Assembly (NCBI GenBank): GCA_934149365.1
Contig: CAKPEI010000006.1
Span: forward strand, 43,149 to 107,148
From: an uncultured Clostridia bacterium
Lineage (GTDB): Bacteria; Bacillota; Clostridia; TANB77; CAG-465
Reading direction: 5' to 3'
DNA length: 64,000 bases
This document shows positions 32,446-41,337 of the stretch, piece after piece (the first letter of the stretch is position 1; every line of letters begins with the position of its first letter). A program made the position numbers and the translations under genes. The notes below the pieces were generated by a model that did no database searches, was not told where the DNA came from, and was given only the letters and a program-made list of their open reading frames with translations.

Positions 32446-32473
32446 TATAATATGCAAAAATGTGGACATAGGT
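32446..32473 (-). promoter_or_regulatory. Candidate sigma-K promoter of spoVFB
   Basis: Minus strand: AC, 17 bases, CATATTATA, matching the Bacillus sigma-K pattern AC-N16/17-CATANNNTA. The gene is sigma-K dependent in Bacillus. Confidence 0.55.
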
Positions 32474-32491
32474 GTATATTTACGTACATAA

Positions 32492-32531
32492 AATAACCAT
32501 TCACCGGTTATACTGGTGGATGGTTATTATT
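32492..32531 (-). terminator. Terminator of lexA
   Basis: A 14-bp stem AATAACCATCCACC/GGTGAATGGTTATT with a 9-base loop directly follows the lexA stop on the minus strand. Confidence 0.8.
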
Positions 32532-33155
32532 TTAATATTTTCTAAATAACCCTACTACTTTTCCTAGTATCTTCACGTCCTTAACTATTATAGGGTCCAT
32601 CGTATCATTTTCTGGTTGTAATCTTATGTGATCTTTTTCTTTATAGAATGTTTTTACAGTAGCTTCGTTGTCAATAAGTGCAACTACTATTTCACCATTT
32701 GTCGCTGTATTTTGTTTAGATATAATTATATAATCTCCGTTATATATTCCAACATTTATCATACTTTCGCCTTTAACTTTTAACATGTATGTGTTCGAAG
32801 AAATAGCAGATTTTGAAAGAAAACTAGATGGTATACTAAAGTATTCTTCAATATTTTGCTCTGCTAAAATAGGAGCACCTGCAGCAACATTACCAACTAA
32901 CGGAATAGAAAGTACATTACTGTCATTAGAAGGAATATTAGCAGTTTCTTCTTCAATTACTCTTAATGCTCTTGTTTTTAAACCTGTTTTTGTAATATAG
33001 CCTTTTTCCGCTAATTTATTTAAATATGAATGTACAGATGATGTAGATTTTAAACCTACTGCAGCACAAATTTCTCTAACTGATGGTGGATAACCATTTT
33101 CTTTAATTTGTTCTTTTATAAAGTCCAATATTTTTTGTTCATTATTATTTAACAT
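32532..33155 (-). CDS. lexA: LexA repressor
   Basis: LexA represses SOS genes and self-cleaves when RecA is activated. With the ATG preceded by GGAGGTAGT the product is 207 residues; an upstream frame extension runs through the promoter and is not used. It has an N-terminal winged helix (PPSVREICAAVGLKSTSSVHSYL), the cleavage site Ala92-Gly93 in NVAAGAPI, catalytic Ser131 in KGESM and Lys168 in EATVKTF. The promoter carries AAAC-N4-GTTT, so it is self-regulated. Two other genes in the window (yneA-like, dinD) carry the same box. Confidence 0.97.
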   Translation of the reverse strand: MLNNNEQKILDFIKEQIKENGYPPSVREICAAVGLKSTSSVHSYLNKLAEKGYITKTGLKTRALRVIEEETANIPSNDSNVLSIPLVGNVAAGAPILAEQNIEEYFSIPSSFLSKSAISSNTYMLKVKGESMINVGIYNGDYIIISKQNTATNGEIVVALIDNEATVKTFYKEKDHIRLQPENDTMDPIIVKDVKILGKVVGLFRKY

Positions 33156-33179
33156 ACGACTACCTCCAAATATAAAAAG

Positions 33180-33218
33180 ATTATAGCATATAAAATATAG
33201 CATGTCAAACATTTGTTT
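33180..33218 (-). promoter_or_regulatory. lexA promoter with LexA box
   Basis: Minus strand: AAACAAATGTTT (33218-33207) abuts TTGACA (33208-33203); 17 bases later comes TATAAT (33185-33180). The 14 bases AACAAATGTTTGAC are identical at the dinD promoter. Confidence 0.8.
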
Positions 33219-33241
33219 AGTTTTTTATATAAAATTCACGT

Positions 33242-33273
33242 AAAAAAATTGCTCATATATTATACAAGCAATT
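33242..33273 (-). terminator. Terminator of pfkA
   Basis: AATTGCT pairs with AGCAATT across a 12-base loop, with a T run on the minus strand. Confidence 0.7.
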
Positions 33274-33281
33274 TAGGTTTA

Positions 33282-34352
33282 TTAGCCAAAACAAATCCCC
33301 ATATTTTTAGCCGTTTTAACCAAAGAATCATTATCAATATCTAATGTTCTTGGAACACGTATTTTAGGGAAAGACATTTTAGAAACTTTGCCTTCCTTAA
33401 AGCCAACTATATACCCTGCTTCATTATTTAATAATAATTCTAAAGCATAGTCAGCCTGAGTAGAAGCCATTATAATATCAGAATAATCAGTTTTTCCGCC
33501 TCTTTGCATATGACCTAATATTACATTTCTACATTCTAATCCTGTTATTTCTTCTATTTGTTTTGCTAGTTTCTCAGATACTCCACCATATCTTTTTTGT
33601 TCAAAGCTATCTTTAACTACTTTAGCAATGGTTTCTTCTTTTCCTATTTCTTTAGCTGCTTCTGATACAGCAACAATTGCGTATCTTTTAGAATCTGCTA
33701 CTTCTTTTACTTTCTTACAAACTTTTTCCAAGTCATAATCTTTTTCTGGTAGTAGTATAACGTCAGCACCAGCTGCAAAACCAGAATGTAATGTTAAGTA
33801 ACCAGATGTTCTTCCCATTATTTCCACTACCATAATTCTATTGTGTGAATATGCAGTAGATTTTACCATTGATATACATTCTACATTATTGCTAACTGCT
33901 GTATTAAATCCAATTGTAGGATCACTTGCAATCATGTCATTATCAATTGTTTTTGGGATACCAACAGTAGGCATTCCTCTTTCGCATATTACTCGTGCAG
34001 AATCTAATGTACCATCGCCGCCTATAACAATAAGACCTTCTACTCCCATTTCCTTTAATGCGTTTATACCTTTATCTGTTAAATCTTCATATATATTTTT
34101 TTCTTTATCTACTAAATAATAAAAAGGACATTCTTTGTTAGAAGAACCTAAAATTGTTCCTCCAACATTTTCTATATTTTCAACATCTTTAAGTTCCAAA
34201 TTTTTGTAATATCCCTCTACAAACCCTTTAAAGCCATCTAAAACGCCAACAACTTCTATACCCTTAGATATAGCCTCACTTACCAATGTTTTTATAGCAG
34301 CATTTAGACCACAACAATCTCCACCTGCTGTCATAATAGCAATTTTTTTCAT
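33282..34352 (-). CDS. pfkA: 6-phosphofructokinase
   Basis: The enzyme phosphorylates fructose 6-phosphate in glycolysis. The 356-residue protein has TAGGDCCGLNAAI, IGGDGTLDSA (residues 110-119), GIPKTIDNDM (131-140) and MGRTSGYLTLHSGFAAGAD. GHMQRGG follows. Two residues indicate the phosphoryl donor: Gly114 (ATP-type; PPi enzymes have Asp) and Lys134 (PPi enzymes have Lys; classical bacterial ATP enzymes have Gly). This Gly/Lys combination is known from actinobacterial ATP-dependent enzymes, so ATP use is more likely, but PPi use is not excluded. It is a single gene with its own terminator. Confidence 0.93.
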   Translation of the reverse strand: MKKIAIMTAGGDCCGLNAAIKTLVSEAISKGIEVVGVLDGFKGFVEGYYKNLELKDVENIENVGGTILGSSNKECPFYYLVDKEKNIYEDLTDKGINALKEMGVEGLIVIGGDGTLDSARVICERGMPTVGIPKTIDNDMIASDPTIGFNTAVSNNVECISMVKSTAYSHNRIMVVEIMGRTSGYLTLHSGFAAGADVILLPEKDYDLEKVCKKVKEVADSKRYAIVAVSEAAKEIGKEETIAKVVKDSFEQKRYGGVSEKLAKQIEEITGLECRNVILGHMQRGGKTDYSDIIMASTQADYALELLLNNEAGYIVGFKEGKVSKMSFPKIRVPRTLDIDNDSLVKTAKNMGICFG

Positions 34353-34434
34353 ATTATACCTCTTTTCTAAAACTAATTAATATACGGTTATTATACATAT
34401 AGCTTTTGCCATTTGCAAGTTTTTATGGCAAAAT

Positions 34435-35079
34435 TTATACAAGACTTGACAATTTGCCTATCCTCTCATTTAAAAGGTCAGTATTCTTTGTAAGATAACT
34501 TCCAACAATAACTTCATTTGCTCCGGCATCAAAAATTGCCTTAATATTGCTATCATTAACTCCACCATCTACAATAATGGGGATGTTTGAAAACTTTCTT
34601 ATTTCTTTTATTTTGTCATATGTATTTTCTATAAAAGTTTGTCCACCTTTGCCAGGATGTACAGACATCAATAAAACATGATGTATTTGCTCCAAAATAG
34701 GTTTTAAAACTGTTACATCTGTTTCTGGGCAAATAGATACTGCTATTGGTATTTTTTCGTCTAAAAGGCTTTTAAACGTACTATCAAAGTTTTCGATTTC
34801 ATAATGTATTGTAATGCAATCTGCACCTAAGCCTATAGCTTTTCTTGCCATTTCAATAGGCTCCTCAACCATTAAATGCACATCTGCTAAAAAGCCATGT
34901 TCTTTAACTTTTTCTATACCTATTAAATCTTCAAATTTGTTCTCTACAAATACGCCATCCATTATATCAACATGCATTTTACATATTTTATTTTCCGTCT
35001 TATCATTTAAAATAGCAATAGTTTGTAAAAACTTTTCTAAATCATTAACATCTAGAATAGAAGGTAATATTTTATTCAT
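34435..35079 (-). CDS. rpe: Ribulose-phosphate 3-epimerase
   Basis: Rpe interconverts ribulose 5-phosphate and xylulose 5-phosphate. The 214-residue TIM barrel has ILPSILDVN at the N-terminus, MHVDIMDGVFVENKF (metal-binding HxDxMDG), DVHLMVEEP, VLLMSVHPGKGGQTF and IIVDGGVND, with catalytic aspartates in MDG and VDGG. Length is normal. It is the last gene of rlmN-prpC-prkC-rsgA-rpe, the order found in Bacillus and Clostridia. Confidence 0.96.
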   Translation of the reverse strand: MNKILPSILDVNDLEKFLQTIAILNDKTENKICKMHVDIMDGVFVENKFEDLIGIEKVKEHGFLADVHLMVEEPIEMARKAIGLGADCITIHYEIENFDSTFKSLLDEKIPIAVSICPETDVTVLKPILEQIHHVLLMSVHPGKGGQTFIENTYDKIKEIRKFSNIPIIVDGGVNDSNIKAIFDAGANEVIVGSYLTKNTDLLNERIGKLSSLV

Positions 35080-35090
35080 ATTTATTCCCC

Positions 35091-35993
35091 TTATTTATAT
35101 AATTTCTTTTCTTTATTTAGTAATTCTTGATATATTTTTACATAATGCTCATAACGTAAGCTGTCAATATTACCGCTTTGAACATTCTTTTTTATGCTAC
35201 AACAGCTTAAATCTTCATTTATATGGTTACAATCTAAATATTCGCATGTAAATTCATTAAACTCATGAAAATAGTTTTTTAGCTCTTTAGAAGATATATT
35301 AAAAATATCATAGTTTGAAAAACCAGGCGTGTCCAAAAAATATATTTCTTTATTATCATTATTTAATACTGTATATGTTGAAACTGCTTTAGTTGTATGT
35401 CTACCTCTTCCTGTCTTTTCAGAAATAGAATTTATTTCAAGGCTAGCTATATTCTCTTTTATTTTAGATATAATGCTAGACTTACCCACTCCTGAATTAC
35501 CCGAAAAAGCACAAAGACTTCCTTGAGGAATATTTCTAAAATCATTTTCATTTACTAATTTATCATTTTTAGTGTTTGTTAAAATAACAGTATAGCCTAA
35601 TTTAGTGTAAGTATTTAACACATAACTAGATATTTCATCTGCATTTTCCAAGTCTGTTTTGTTTACTACTATTATTGGAACACTATTACTGTATTCTGCC
35701 GTAATAATCTGTTTATCTAAAAGCAAGAAGTCTGGTTTAGGACTTCCTACTGCTATTACAATAAACATATAATCAATATTTGACACTGGTGGTCTTATAT
35801 AATCATTTTTCCTTTTTTCCACATCAGTTATAACAAACTCATTTTCTATATTTTCTACTTTTACGATATCTCCGACTTTAATATAATCTTTTTTCTTAAC
35901 ATTTCCCCTACTTATAGCTAAGACTTCTTCATCGCTGTTAAGAATATTTAATTTATATCTATCAAGTAGTATATCTAATACTCTAGCGTGCAC
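35091..35993 (-). CDS. rsgA: Ribosome small-subunit GTPase RsgA
   Basis: RsgA is a circularly permuted GTPase that helps mature the 30S subunit. The 300-residue protein starts at GTG after GGAGGTTTATTA. Order: OB-fold (GDIVKVENIE), then G4 VVNKTDL, G1 GNSGVGKSS and G3 DTPGFS, confirming the permutation. A C-terminal zinc knuckle follows, with Cys/His residues in FTCEYLDCNHINEDLSC. It lies 17 bases after prkC. Confidence 0.96.
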   Translation of the reverse strand: MHARVLDILLDRYKLNILNSDEEVLAISRGNVKKKDYIKVGDIVKVENIENEFVITDVEKRKNDYIRPPVSNIDYMFIVIAVGSPKPDFLLLDKQIITAEYSNSVPIIVVNKTDLENADEISSYVLNTYTKLGYTVILTNTKNDKLVNENDFRNIPQGSLCAFSGNSGVGKSSIISKIKENIASLEINSISEKTGRGRHTTKAVSTYTVLNNDNKEIYFLDTPGFSNYDIFNISSKELKNYFHEFNEFTCEYLDCNHINEDLSCCSIKKNVQSGNIDSLRYEHYVKIYQELLNKEKKLYK

Positions 35994-36010
35994 TAATAAA
36001 CCTCCATTAA

Positions 36011-38044
36011 TTAAAATGTAACATTTTGTGTGTTTTTCAAAGTTCCGTTTATATATATAGAAAGTGTAGCAGTTGTGTAACCATTAACACTTACATCAAC
36101 ACTGTTATATGGTGCTGACACTTTTTTCTCATATATAGTGTTTGATACACCCTCAACCTTAGCAACTACCTTTAGAGTAACCTCACCTTCTTCAGAAGCA
36201 TCTACATAGTTTGCAACTGGTATAGTAACTGCCTTTGTTTTTTGAATTCTATTCACTGTTAACTCTATTAGAGTTCCCTCGTCTACTTCAGAATTTTGCT
36301 TTTGACTTTGTGATAGTACTACTCCATTTGCTTTACTACTATCTTCAGAATAAGTAACATTAACTTTTAAATTCAATTCTTGAAGTGTTGATTTTGCCTC
36401 TGCTTCAGACATTGTAAGTACATTTGGAACTAATACTTTTTTCTTTCCATTTCCCTTACTTACAATAATCTTAACTGTATCTCCTGCCTTTAATTTAGTT
36501 CCTTTTTCTTGTTCTTGAGATATTACTATATTTTCAGCAACTTTATCATCTACTTTAAATTCGAACTCTGGAACTAATTCTAAAGCTTCTAAATCATATT
36601 TTACTACAGTATAGTCTTTACCAACTACACTTATCATTTCAACTTCTTTTGCACCCTTACTTACAACAACACTAATTTTATTTGATGGAAGCTCTTTACC
36701 TTCATCAATAGATTGTGAAATAATTTGGCCATCTTCATATTCAGAACTAAATTCATATTTATCAAGTGTAATTGTAAGGCCTTGTTTTTCATATTCTGCT
36801 TTAGCATCTTCATACACAAGCCCAATTAGTTTAGGTGCTACTGTTATTTGAGATTTATTATCATTTTTCATTTTAAGAACCAAATTTACAACAAGCCCTA
36901 TAATTATTCCTATACATATTACGCCAACACCAATTAGCGTAAACATAAGCTTTTTATTCTTTTTCTTTTTTGGTTTAGCAAAGATATCTTTATCATCTTC
37001 TTGCTCTTTTTCAGATGTTATAGCTTCCTCTTCATGAGCTTCTACTTTATCGGGTACATCATTAATTGCTGTTCTTCTTGCAGCCTTTCTAGAATAACTA
37101 GTTTCAGACACACTAGTATCTTTTCTTTCGTTTAAATCTCTCATTCCAAGTATTGGTATAACTTGGGTTGCAGAAGTAGAAATATCAGAATTAGACTTTA
37201 AAAACTTCTGATCAGGATTTGTTTTAGCACTGATTAAGTCTTCTAAAAGTGCAGTAGCAGATTGATATCTGTCTGTTGTATTTTTGGCCATTGCCTTTAA
37301 TATAATACTATTTAAACTATCAGGAATTTCTGGGTTTACATCTTTTGGCATAGTAGGTTCTTCCTGAATTTGTTTAAGTGCAACTGAAACTGGAGATTCT
37401 GCATTAAATGGTAATTTACCAGTTGCCATTTCATACATTACTATTCCAAGAGAATATATGTCAGATTTTTCATCTGTATATCCTCCCTTAGCATGTTCTG
37501 GTGAAAAATAATGTACTGAGCCTATTGTGCTAGAACCTAATGTTGTTATAGTTGCGGCTGAACTCATTTTTGCTATTCCAAAATCAGTAACTTTAGCCTG
37601 TGTCATATTTCTTGTTAACACTATATTTTGTGGTTTTATATCTCTATGTACTATTTTAGATTTATGTGCCGCTTCTAAAGCCGAAGCTATTTGTATTGAT
37701 AAATTAATTGTCTCTTCTACAGTAAGCTTGCCTTTTTTCTCAATATAATCTTTTAAAGTATCTCCTTCCAAAAGTTCCATTACAATATAGTTTACACCAT
37801 TATCTTCGCCTACATCATAAACAGATACAATATTAGGATGTGTAAGACTAGCTGCTGATTGAGCTTCTATTTTAAATCTCTTAACAAATAATGTATCTTT
37901 AGAATATTCGTCTTTTAAAACCTTTACAGCAACATATCTATTTAAAAGTCTACATTTAGCTTTATATACAGTTGCCATTCCACCTTCGCCAATTTTTTCT
38001 AATATTTCATATCTATTCCCTAATTCTTTTCCTACTAAATCCAT
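36011..38044 (-). CDS. prkC: PASTA-domain serine/threonine protein kinase
   Basis: PrkC senses muropeptides or lipid II and phosphorylates cell-wall and translation proteins; in Bacillus it also triggers spore germination. The 677-residue protein has a kinase domain at about 10-270 (GEGGMATVYKA, AVKVL, HRDIKPQNIVL, DFGIAK, SDIYSLGIVMYEMATG). A basic linker and one membrane helix lie at about 360-385. Three PASTA repeats follow at about 395-590 (VPNVLTMSEAEAKSTLQEL is the clearest). A non-PASTA C-terminal beta domain of about 80 residues comes last. The partner phosphatase gene is 21 bases upstream. Confidence 0.96.
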   Translation of the reverse strand: MDLVGKELGNRYEILEKIGEGGMATVYKAKCRLLNRYVAVKVLKDEYSKDTLFVKRFKIEAQSAASLTHPNIVSVYDVGEDNGVNYIVMELLEGDTLKDYIEKKGKLTVEETINLSIQIASALEAAHKSKIVHRDIKPQNIVLTRNMTQAKVTDFGIAKMSSAATITTLGSSTIGSVHYFSPEHAKGGYTDEKSDIYSLGIVMYEMATGKLPFNAESPVSVALKQIQEEPTMPKDVNPEIPDSLNSIILKAMAKNTTDRYQSATALLEDLISAKTNPDQKFLKSNSDISTSATQVIPILGMRDLNERKDTSVSETSYSRKAARRTAINDVPDKVEAHEEEAITSEKEQEDDKDIFAKPKKKKNKKLMFTLIGVGVICIGIIIGLVVNLVLKMKNDNKSQITVAPKLIGLVYEDAKAEYEKQGLTITLDKYEFSSEYEDGQIISQSIDEGKELPSNKISVVVSKGAKEVEMISVVGKDYTVVKYDLEALELVPEFEFKVDDKVAENIVISQEQEKGTKLKAGDTVKIIVSKGNGKKKVLVPNVLTMSEAEAKSTLQELNLKVNVTYSEDSSKANGVVLSQSQKQNSEVDEGTLIELTVNRIQKTKAVTIPVANYVDASEEGEVTLKVVAKVEGVSNTIYEKKVSAPYNSVDVSVNGYTTATLSIYINGTLKNTQNVTF

Positions 38045-38065
38045 ACTTAGTTACACTCCTTTATT

Positions 38066-38782
38066 TTACTCGCATTCAACATACATTACTGAAATGTTAT
38101 CTGCTCCGCCTCTTTTGTTTGCCATTAAAATTAAACTTTCACAAATTTTCTCTTTTTTACTCTTAGTTATTATACTAAAAATCTCCTTGTCATCTAACAT
38201 ATTAGTAAGTCCATCTGTGCAAAGTAAAAATTTATCCATTGGTTTTACCTTTCTTTTAAAAACCGCACATTGTAAATTTTTATTTATTCCAATTGCATTT
38301 ACTAGCATATGTTTTTGAGGATGATTCTTAGCCTCCTCTTTATTTATAATATTATCTTTCAAAAGGGCATTTATGTACGTATCATCTTCTGTAATTTGAA
38401 CTAGTCCCTCTTTAATACTATATATTCTACTATCACCAACACTTAAAAAATACGCAACATCTTTATCTAATAGTAATAATGATATCGTTGTACCCATTCC
38501 TCTATATTCTCTGTTACTATTACTTAAATTATATACCTCTTTATTTGCATATTGCACTGCCTCTTTAATAATACTCTCCGTAACATTGGTTATATCCATG
38601 TTCTTCTTTAAGTATTCCAATACTTTTTGTCCTGTAACACTACTTGCTACATCTCCGCTACTATTTCCTCCAACGCCATCTAAAACTACATACAAATGAA
38701 CATCGTCACTAAAGTCATATTGTTCTATATAGTCTTCATTCCTTTTTCGTACGTTTCCTATATTAGTAAGTCCAAAATACAT
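38066..38782 (-). CDS. prpC: PP2C-type protein phosphatase
   Basis: PrpC (Stp) removes phosphates placed by PrkC. The 238-residue PPM-family enzyme has NIGNVRKRNEDYIE, VVLDGVGGNSSG with metal-binding Asp and Gly, MGTTISLLLL, VGDSRIYSI and LCTDGLTNML. The final GGADNISVMYVE is also present. Length is typical. It lies between rlmN and prkC. Confidence 0.96.
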   Translation of the reverse strand: MYFGLTNIGNVRKRNEDYIEQYDFSDDVHLYVVLDGVGGNSSGDVASSVTGQKVLEYLKKNMDITNVTESIIKEAVQYANKEVYNLSNSNREYRGMGTTISLLLLDKDVAYFLSVGDSRIYSIKEGLVQITEDDTYINALLKDNIINKEEAKNHPQKHMLVNAIGINKNLQCAVFKRKVKPMDKFLLCTDGLTNMLDDKEIFSIITKSKKEKICESLILMANKRGGADNISVMYVECE

Positions 38783-38811
38783 ATATTTATTTGCACCTCC
38801 TATAAAATATA

Positions 38812-39846
38812 TTATTCCTCTATTTCATCAAGATATTTTTGTCTAAGCTGACCACACGCTGCATCAATGTCTTTCCCAAGTTCTCTTCTTACAGTTGTAA
38901 CAACTCCCATACTGTTTAAAGTATTCATAAATTCTTCTATATTGTTTTCTTTACTCTTTTTAAAATCACGTTCTTTTATCTCATTTACAGGAATTAGATT
39001 TACATGTGCTATCATACCTCTAAGCAGCTTTCCTAAAGCAATTGCATCCTCTTTACTATCATTTACACCTGCTATAAGGGCATACTCAAAACTAATTCTT
39101 CTACCAGTCTTCATTATATAATACTTGCAAGCTTCTAGCAACTCTTTTATTGAATATTTTTTAGCAACTGGCATTATTTCGCGCCTTTTTTCATCAGTTA
39201 CAGCATGAAGTGATATAGACAAAGTTGCCTGAATATTTTCATCTGCCAATTTGTATATATTAGGCACTAAACCAGATGTAGATAAACTAATATGTCTTGC
39301 ACCTATACCAAGTCCGTTAGGGTTATTTATTTGCCTTATACTTTTTACAACATTGTCATAGTTATCAAGAGGTTCTCCTATACCCATATATACTACATTA
39401 GATATTTTCTCATTCATATATTTTTGAACTGTTATTATCTGCCCTTCTATTTCTGACGCAAACAAACTTCTTCTAAATTTGTCTTTTGTAGATGCACAAA
39501 AAGAACATCCCATTTTGCAACCTACTTGGCTAGATACACACAAAGTATTACCATGGTGATACCTCATAAATACAGATTCTATTGCATTATTATCATGTAA
39601 TTTTATTAAAAACTTATGCGTTCCATCAATAGATTTTTGAACTCTAATTATTTCTAAATGGTCTATATATGCATTTTCTTTAAGTTTCTCTCTTAATGAT
39701 TTAGATATATCTGTCATGTCATCAAAACTTTCTACATTTACCTTATGTAACCATTTATATATTTGTTTTGCATGGAATTTTTTCTCACCTAAACTTTCTA
39801 CATATTCTACTAATTCTTCTTCAGTAAATTCATTAATATTTATCAT
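38812..39846 (-). CDS. rlmN: Dual-specificity rRNA/tRNA methyltransferase RlmN
   Basis: RlmN is a radical SAM enzyme that makes C2-methyladenosine at 23S rRNA A2503 and in some tRNAs. The 344-residue protein has the N-terminal helical domain (KFHAKQIYKWLH). The cluster motif is CKMGCSFCAS, preceded by CVSSQVG. VYMGIGEPLDNYDNV, LSISLHA and the C-terminal catalytic Cys in AACGQL complete it. Length is normal. It has its own promoter and heads the operon to rpe. The WG-repeat island lies directly upstream, where rsmB and fmt would normally continue. Confidence 0.97.
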   Translation of the reverse strand: MININEFTEEELVEYVESLGEKKFHAKQIYKWLHKVNVESFDDMTDISKSLREKLKENAYIDHLEIIRVQKSIDGTHKFLIKLHDNNAIESVFMRYHHGNTLCVSSQVGCKMGCSFCASTKDKFRRSLFASEIEGQIITVQKYMNEKISNVVYMGIGEPLDNYDNVVKSIRQINNPNGLGIGARHISLSTSGLVPNIYKLADENIQATLSISLHAVTDEKRREIMPVAKKYSIKELLEACKYYIMKTGRRISFEYALIAGVNDSKEDAIALGKLLRGMIAHVNLIPVNEIKERDFKKSKENNIEEFMNTLNSMGVVTTVRRELGKDIDAACGQLRQKYLDEIEE

Positions 39847-39876
39847 TATTCTTCTACCCTTCTAAAATACATGAAT

Positions 39877-39905
39877 ATTATACAATTAATGCTAAAATTT
39901 AGCAA
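39877..39905 (-). promoter_or_regulatory. Promoter of the rlmN-rpe operon
   Basis: Minus strand: TTGCTA, 17 bases, TATAAT, 31 bases before the rlmN start. Confidence 0.65.
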
Positions 39906-39921
39906 GTCTTTTAAATAATGC

Positions 39922-39954
39922 AAAAAAAGCACTACAAATTAATGTAATGCTTTT
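39922..39954 (-). terminator. Terminator of WG-repeat gene 1
   Basis: AAAAGCATTACA pairs with TGTAGTGCTTTT, followed by T residues on the minus strand. Near-identical hairpins follow all four genes of this island. Confidence 0.75.
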
Positions 39955-39975
39955 CTATGTTTTAATTAATACTCT

Positions 39976-41187
39976 TTACGCCCTTTCTACATGATCATAT
40001 AAGCTTTTTACTTCTTCTGCGTTATTATACTCATCTTCAGGAAGTTCCTCCCATCTTTCATTAGCTAAATCATAATATTCAACCTTCCCTGTCTCGGAAC
40101 CTCTAACCTCATAGCCCGGCATGAACATATTAAAACGCGGAATGTATACAAATGCACCAATCAAATCGCACAAAACAAATTGGCAATAATTAATTGGCCT
40201 TTTATGCGTATTTACAAATTCAAATTTCCCAGAATGAATAACTTTACCTTCATAAGTGAATATTGTATACTCGCGACCGCATCTAGTAAGTAATTTGCCA
40301 TGCTCTAAATCATTTATGATGTTATACATACCTGGAAGTATTTTCCTGCCGTCATATGAAAGAAGTTCAGAACATTGCGTCTTGTTATATACTACCTCTA
40401 TGCCATAATCAAAAAATGAAATATATGCATTTTTTGAGGGTATCATGCATTTACCTTCTGGTAATGTATATAGCGCATTTGACATATGTCCTTTTATTCT
40501 TTCATAAGTCCTAAGAAAATATTTTCCTTTATGCTCTACAAATTCTATTTGGCGCCACCTATCTTTAACCAAAACATCACCATCAAGTGAGTAAGCCCCG
40601 CTATCTTTAAGTAAATTATTTACCATAACGCATTGGTCAGTTACATCAATAATAAAATACTTAGGCTCAATTATCTTACCTGTTTTTACAAAGAAAATGC
40701 CATTTCTTGATGACTCATGTTCACTCTTTCTAGTTCTATACACAATGCAAGTTTCATATTCAAAAAAAGCAATGTATTTTTCTTCAAGTATTTTTCTCCC
40801 ATCGTAATCATAAATACCAGTATCCTCATTCGTAACATAAAGGAATTGATTATGCTTATTACACGGCTCGATACGTGAAAACTCAAATGGAATAACAATC
40901 TTACCGTCAAACGATATAACACCCCATTTGGTTTCTTTAGCGCTAAGATCCGTATACACTTCAACGATAATTCCATATTTGGTTATATTATACGTCCGTA
41001 CATTTTCCCTTAAAAACACGCACTCTTTACTTTTCTTGTTATAACAAGAAATAGTAAAAACTTCAACGTCTTCTTTTTTTGAAAGTATAATTACATCCTC
41101 ACTTTCTACTCCATTGTCCCAATTCAGAGTGGATATAACTTTATCCCCTTCGGTTACATAATAGTTGCCTTTTGATTTTAACTCCAT
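39976..41187 (-). CDS. WG-repeat protein 1
   Basis: The 403-residue protein consists largely of about seven degenerate WG-type repeats of 40-60 residues. Each carries an aromatic-rich beta hairpin plus a GxI/IxP pattern: KWGVISFDGKIVIPFEF, TGIYDYDGRKILEEKY, NGIFFVKTGKIIEPKY, SGAYSLDGDVLV, NALYTLPEGKCMIP, LLSYDGRKILPGMY and YTIFTYEGKVIHSGK. It has no signal peptide or membrane helix, so it is cytoplasmic. Function is unknown; WG repeats are usually thought to mediate protein contacts. It has a private promoter, AAGGAGG and terminator. It is a close paralogue of the next two genes, with conserved N- and C-terminal ends (YYVTEGDKVIS; YIPRFNMFMPGYEV). Confidence 0.82.
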   Translation of the reverse strand: MELKSKGNYYVTEGDKVISTLNWDNGVESEDVIILSKKEDVEVFTISCYNKKSKECVFLRENVRTYNITKYGIIVEVYTDLSAKETKWGVISFDGKIVIPFEFSRIEPCNKHNQFLYVTNEDTGIYDYDGRKILEEKYIAFFEYETCIVYRTRKSEHESSRNGIFFVKTGKIIEPKYFIIDVTDQCVMVNNLLKDSGAYSLDGDVLVKDRWRQIEFVEHKGKYFLRTYERIKGHMSNALYTLPEGKCMIPSKNAYISFFDYGIEVVYNKTQCSELLSYDGRKILPGMYNIINDLEHGKLLTRCGREYTIFTYEGKVIHSGKFEFVNTHKRPINYCQFVLCDLIGAFVYIPRFNMFMPGYEVRGSETGKVEYYDLANERWEELPEDEYNNAEEVKSLYDHVERA

Positions 41188-41241
41188 ATATATTCCTCCT
41201 TAAATAAATTATTAGTTAAGTTTTTAATAACATACAAGTTA

Positions 41242-41270
41242 ATTATATCATAATTATGTAAATTGGTCAA
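41242..41270 (-). promoter_or_regulatory. Promoter of WG-repeat gene 1
   Basis: Minus strand: TTGACC, 17-base spacer ending TTTACATAATTATGA, TATAAT. The same spacer core occurs at WG genes 2 and 3. Confidence 0.8.
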
Positions 41271-41285
41271 ACTAAAAAAGCACAT

Positions 41286-41320
41286 ATAAAAAGCACCGTA
41301 AAATCAATTACAGCACTTTT
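41286..41320 (-). terminator. Terminator of WG-repeat gene 2
   Basis: AAGTGCTGTAA pairs with TTACGGTGCTT (with G-T pairs), then TTTATA on the minus strand. Confidence 0.7.
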
Positions 41321-41337
41321 TATGTTTTTACATCATA

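Noticed and set aside
32532..33212. Longer LexA starting at 33212
   Set aside because: The extra 19 residues would be translated from the promoter itself, and GGAGG lies in front of the internal ATG.
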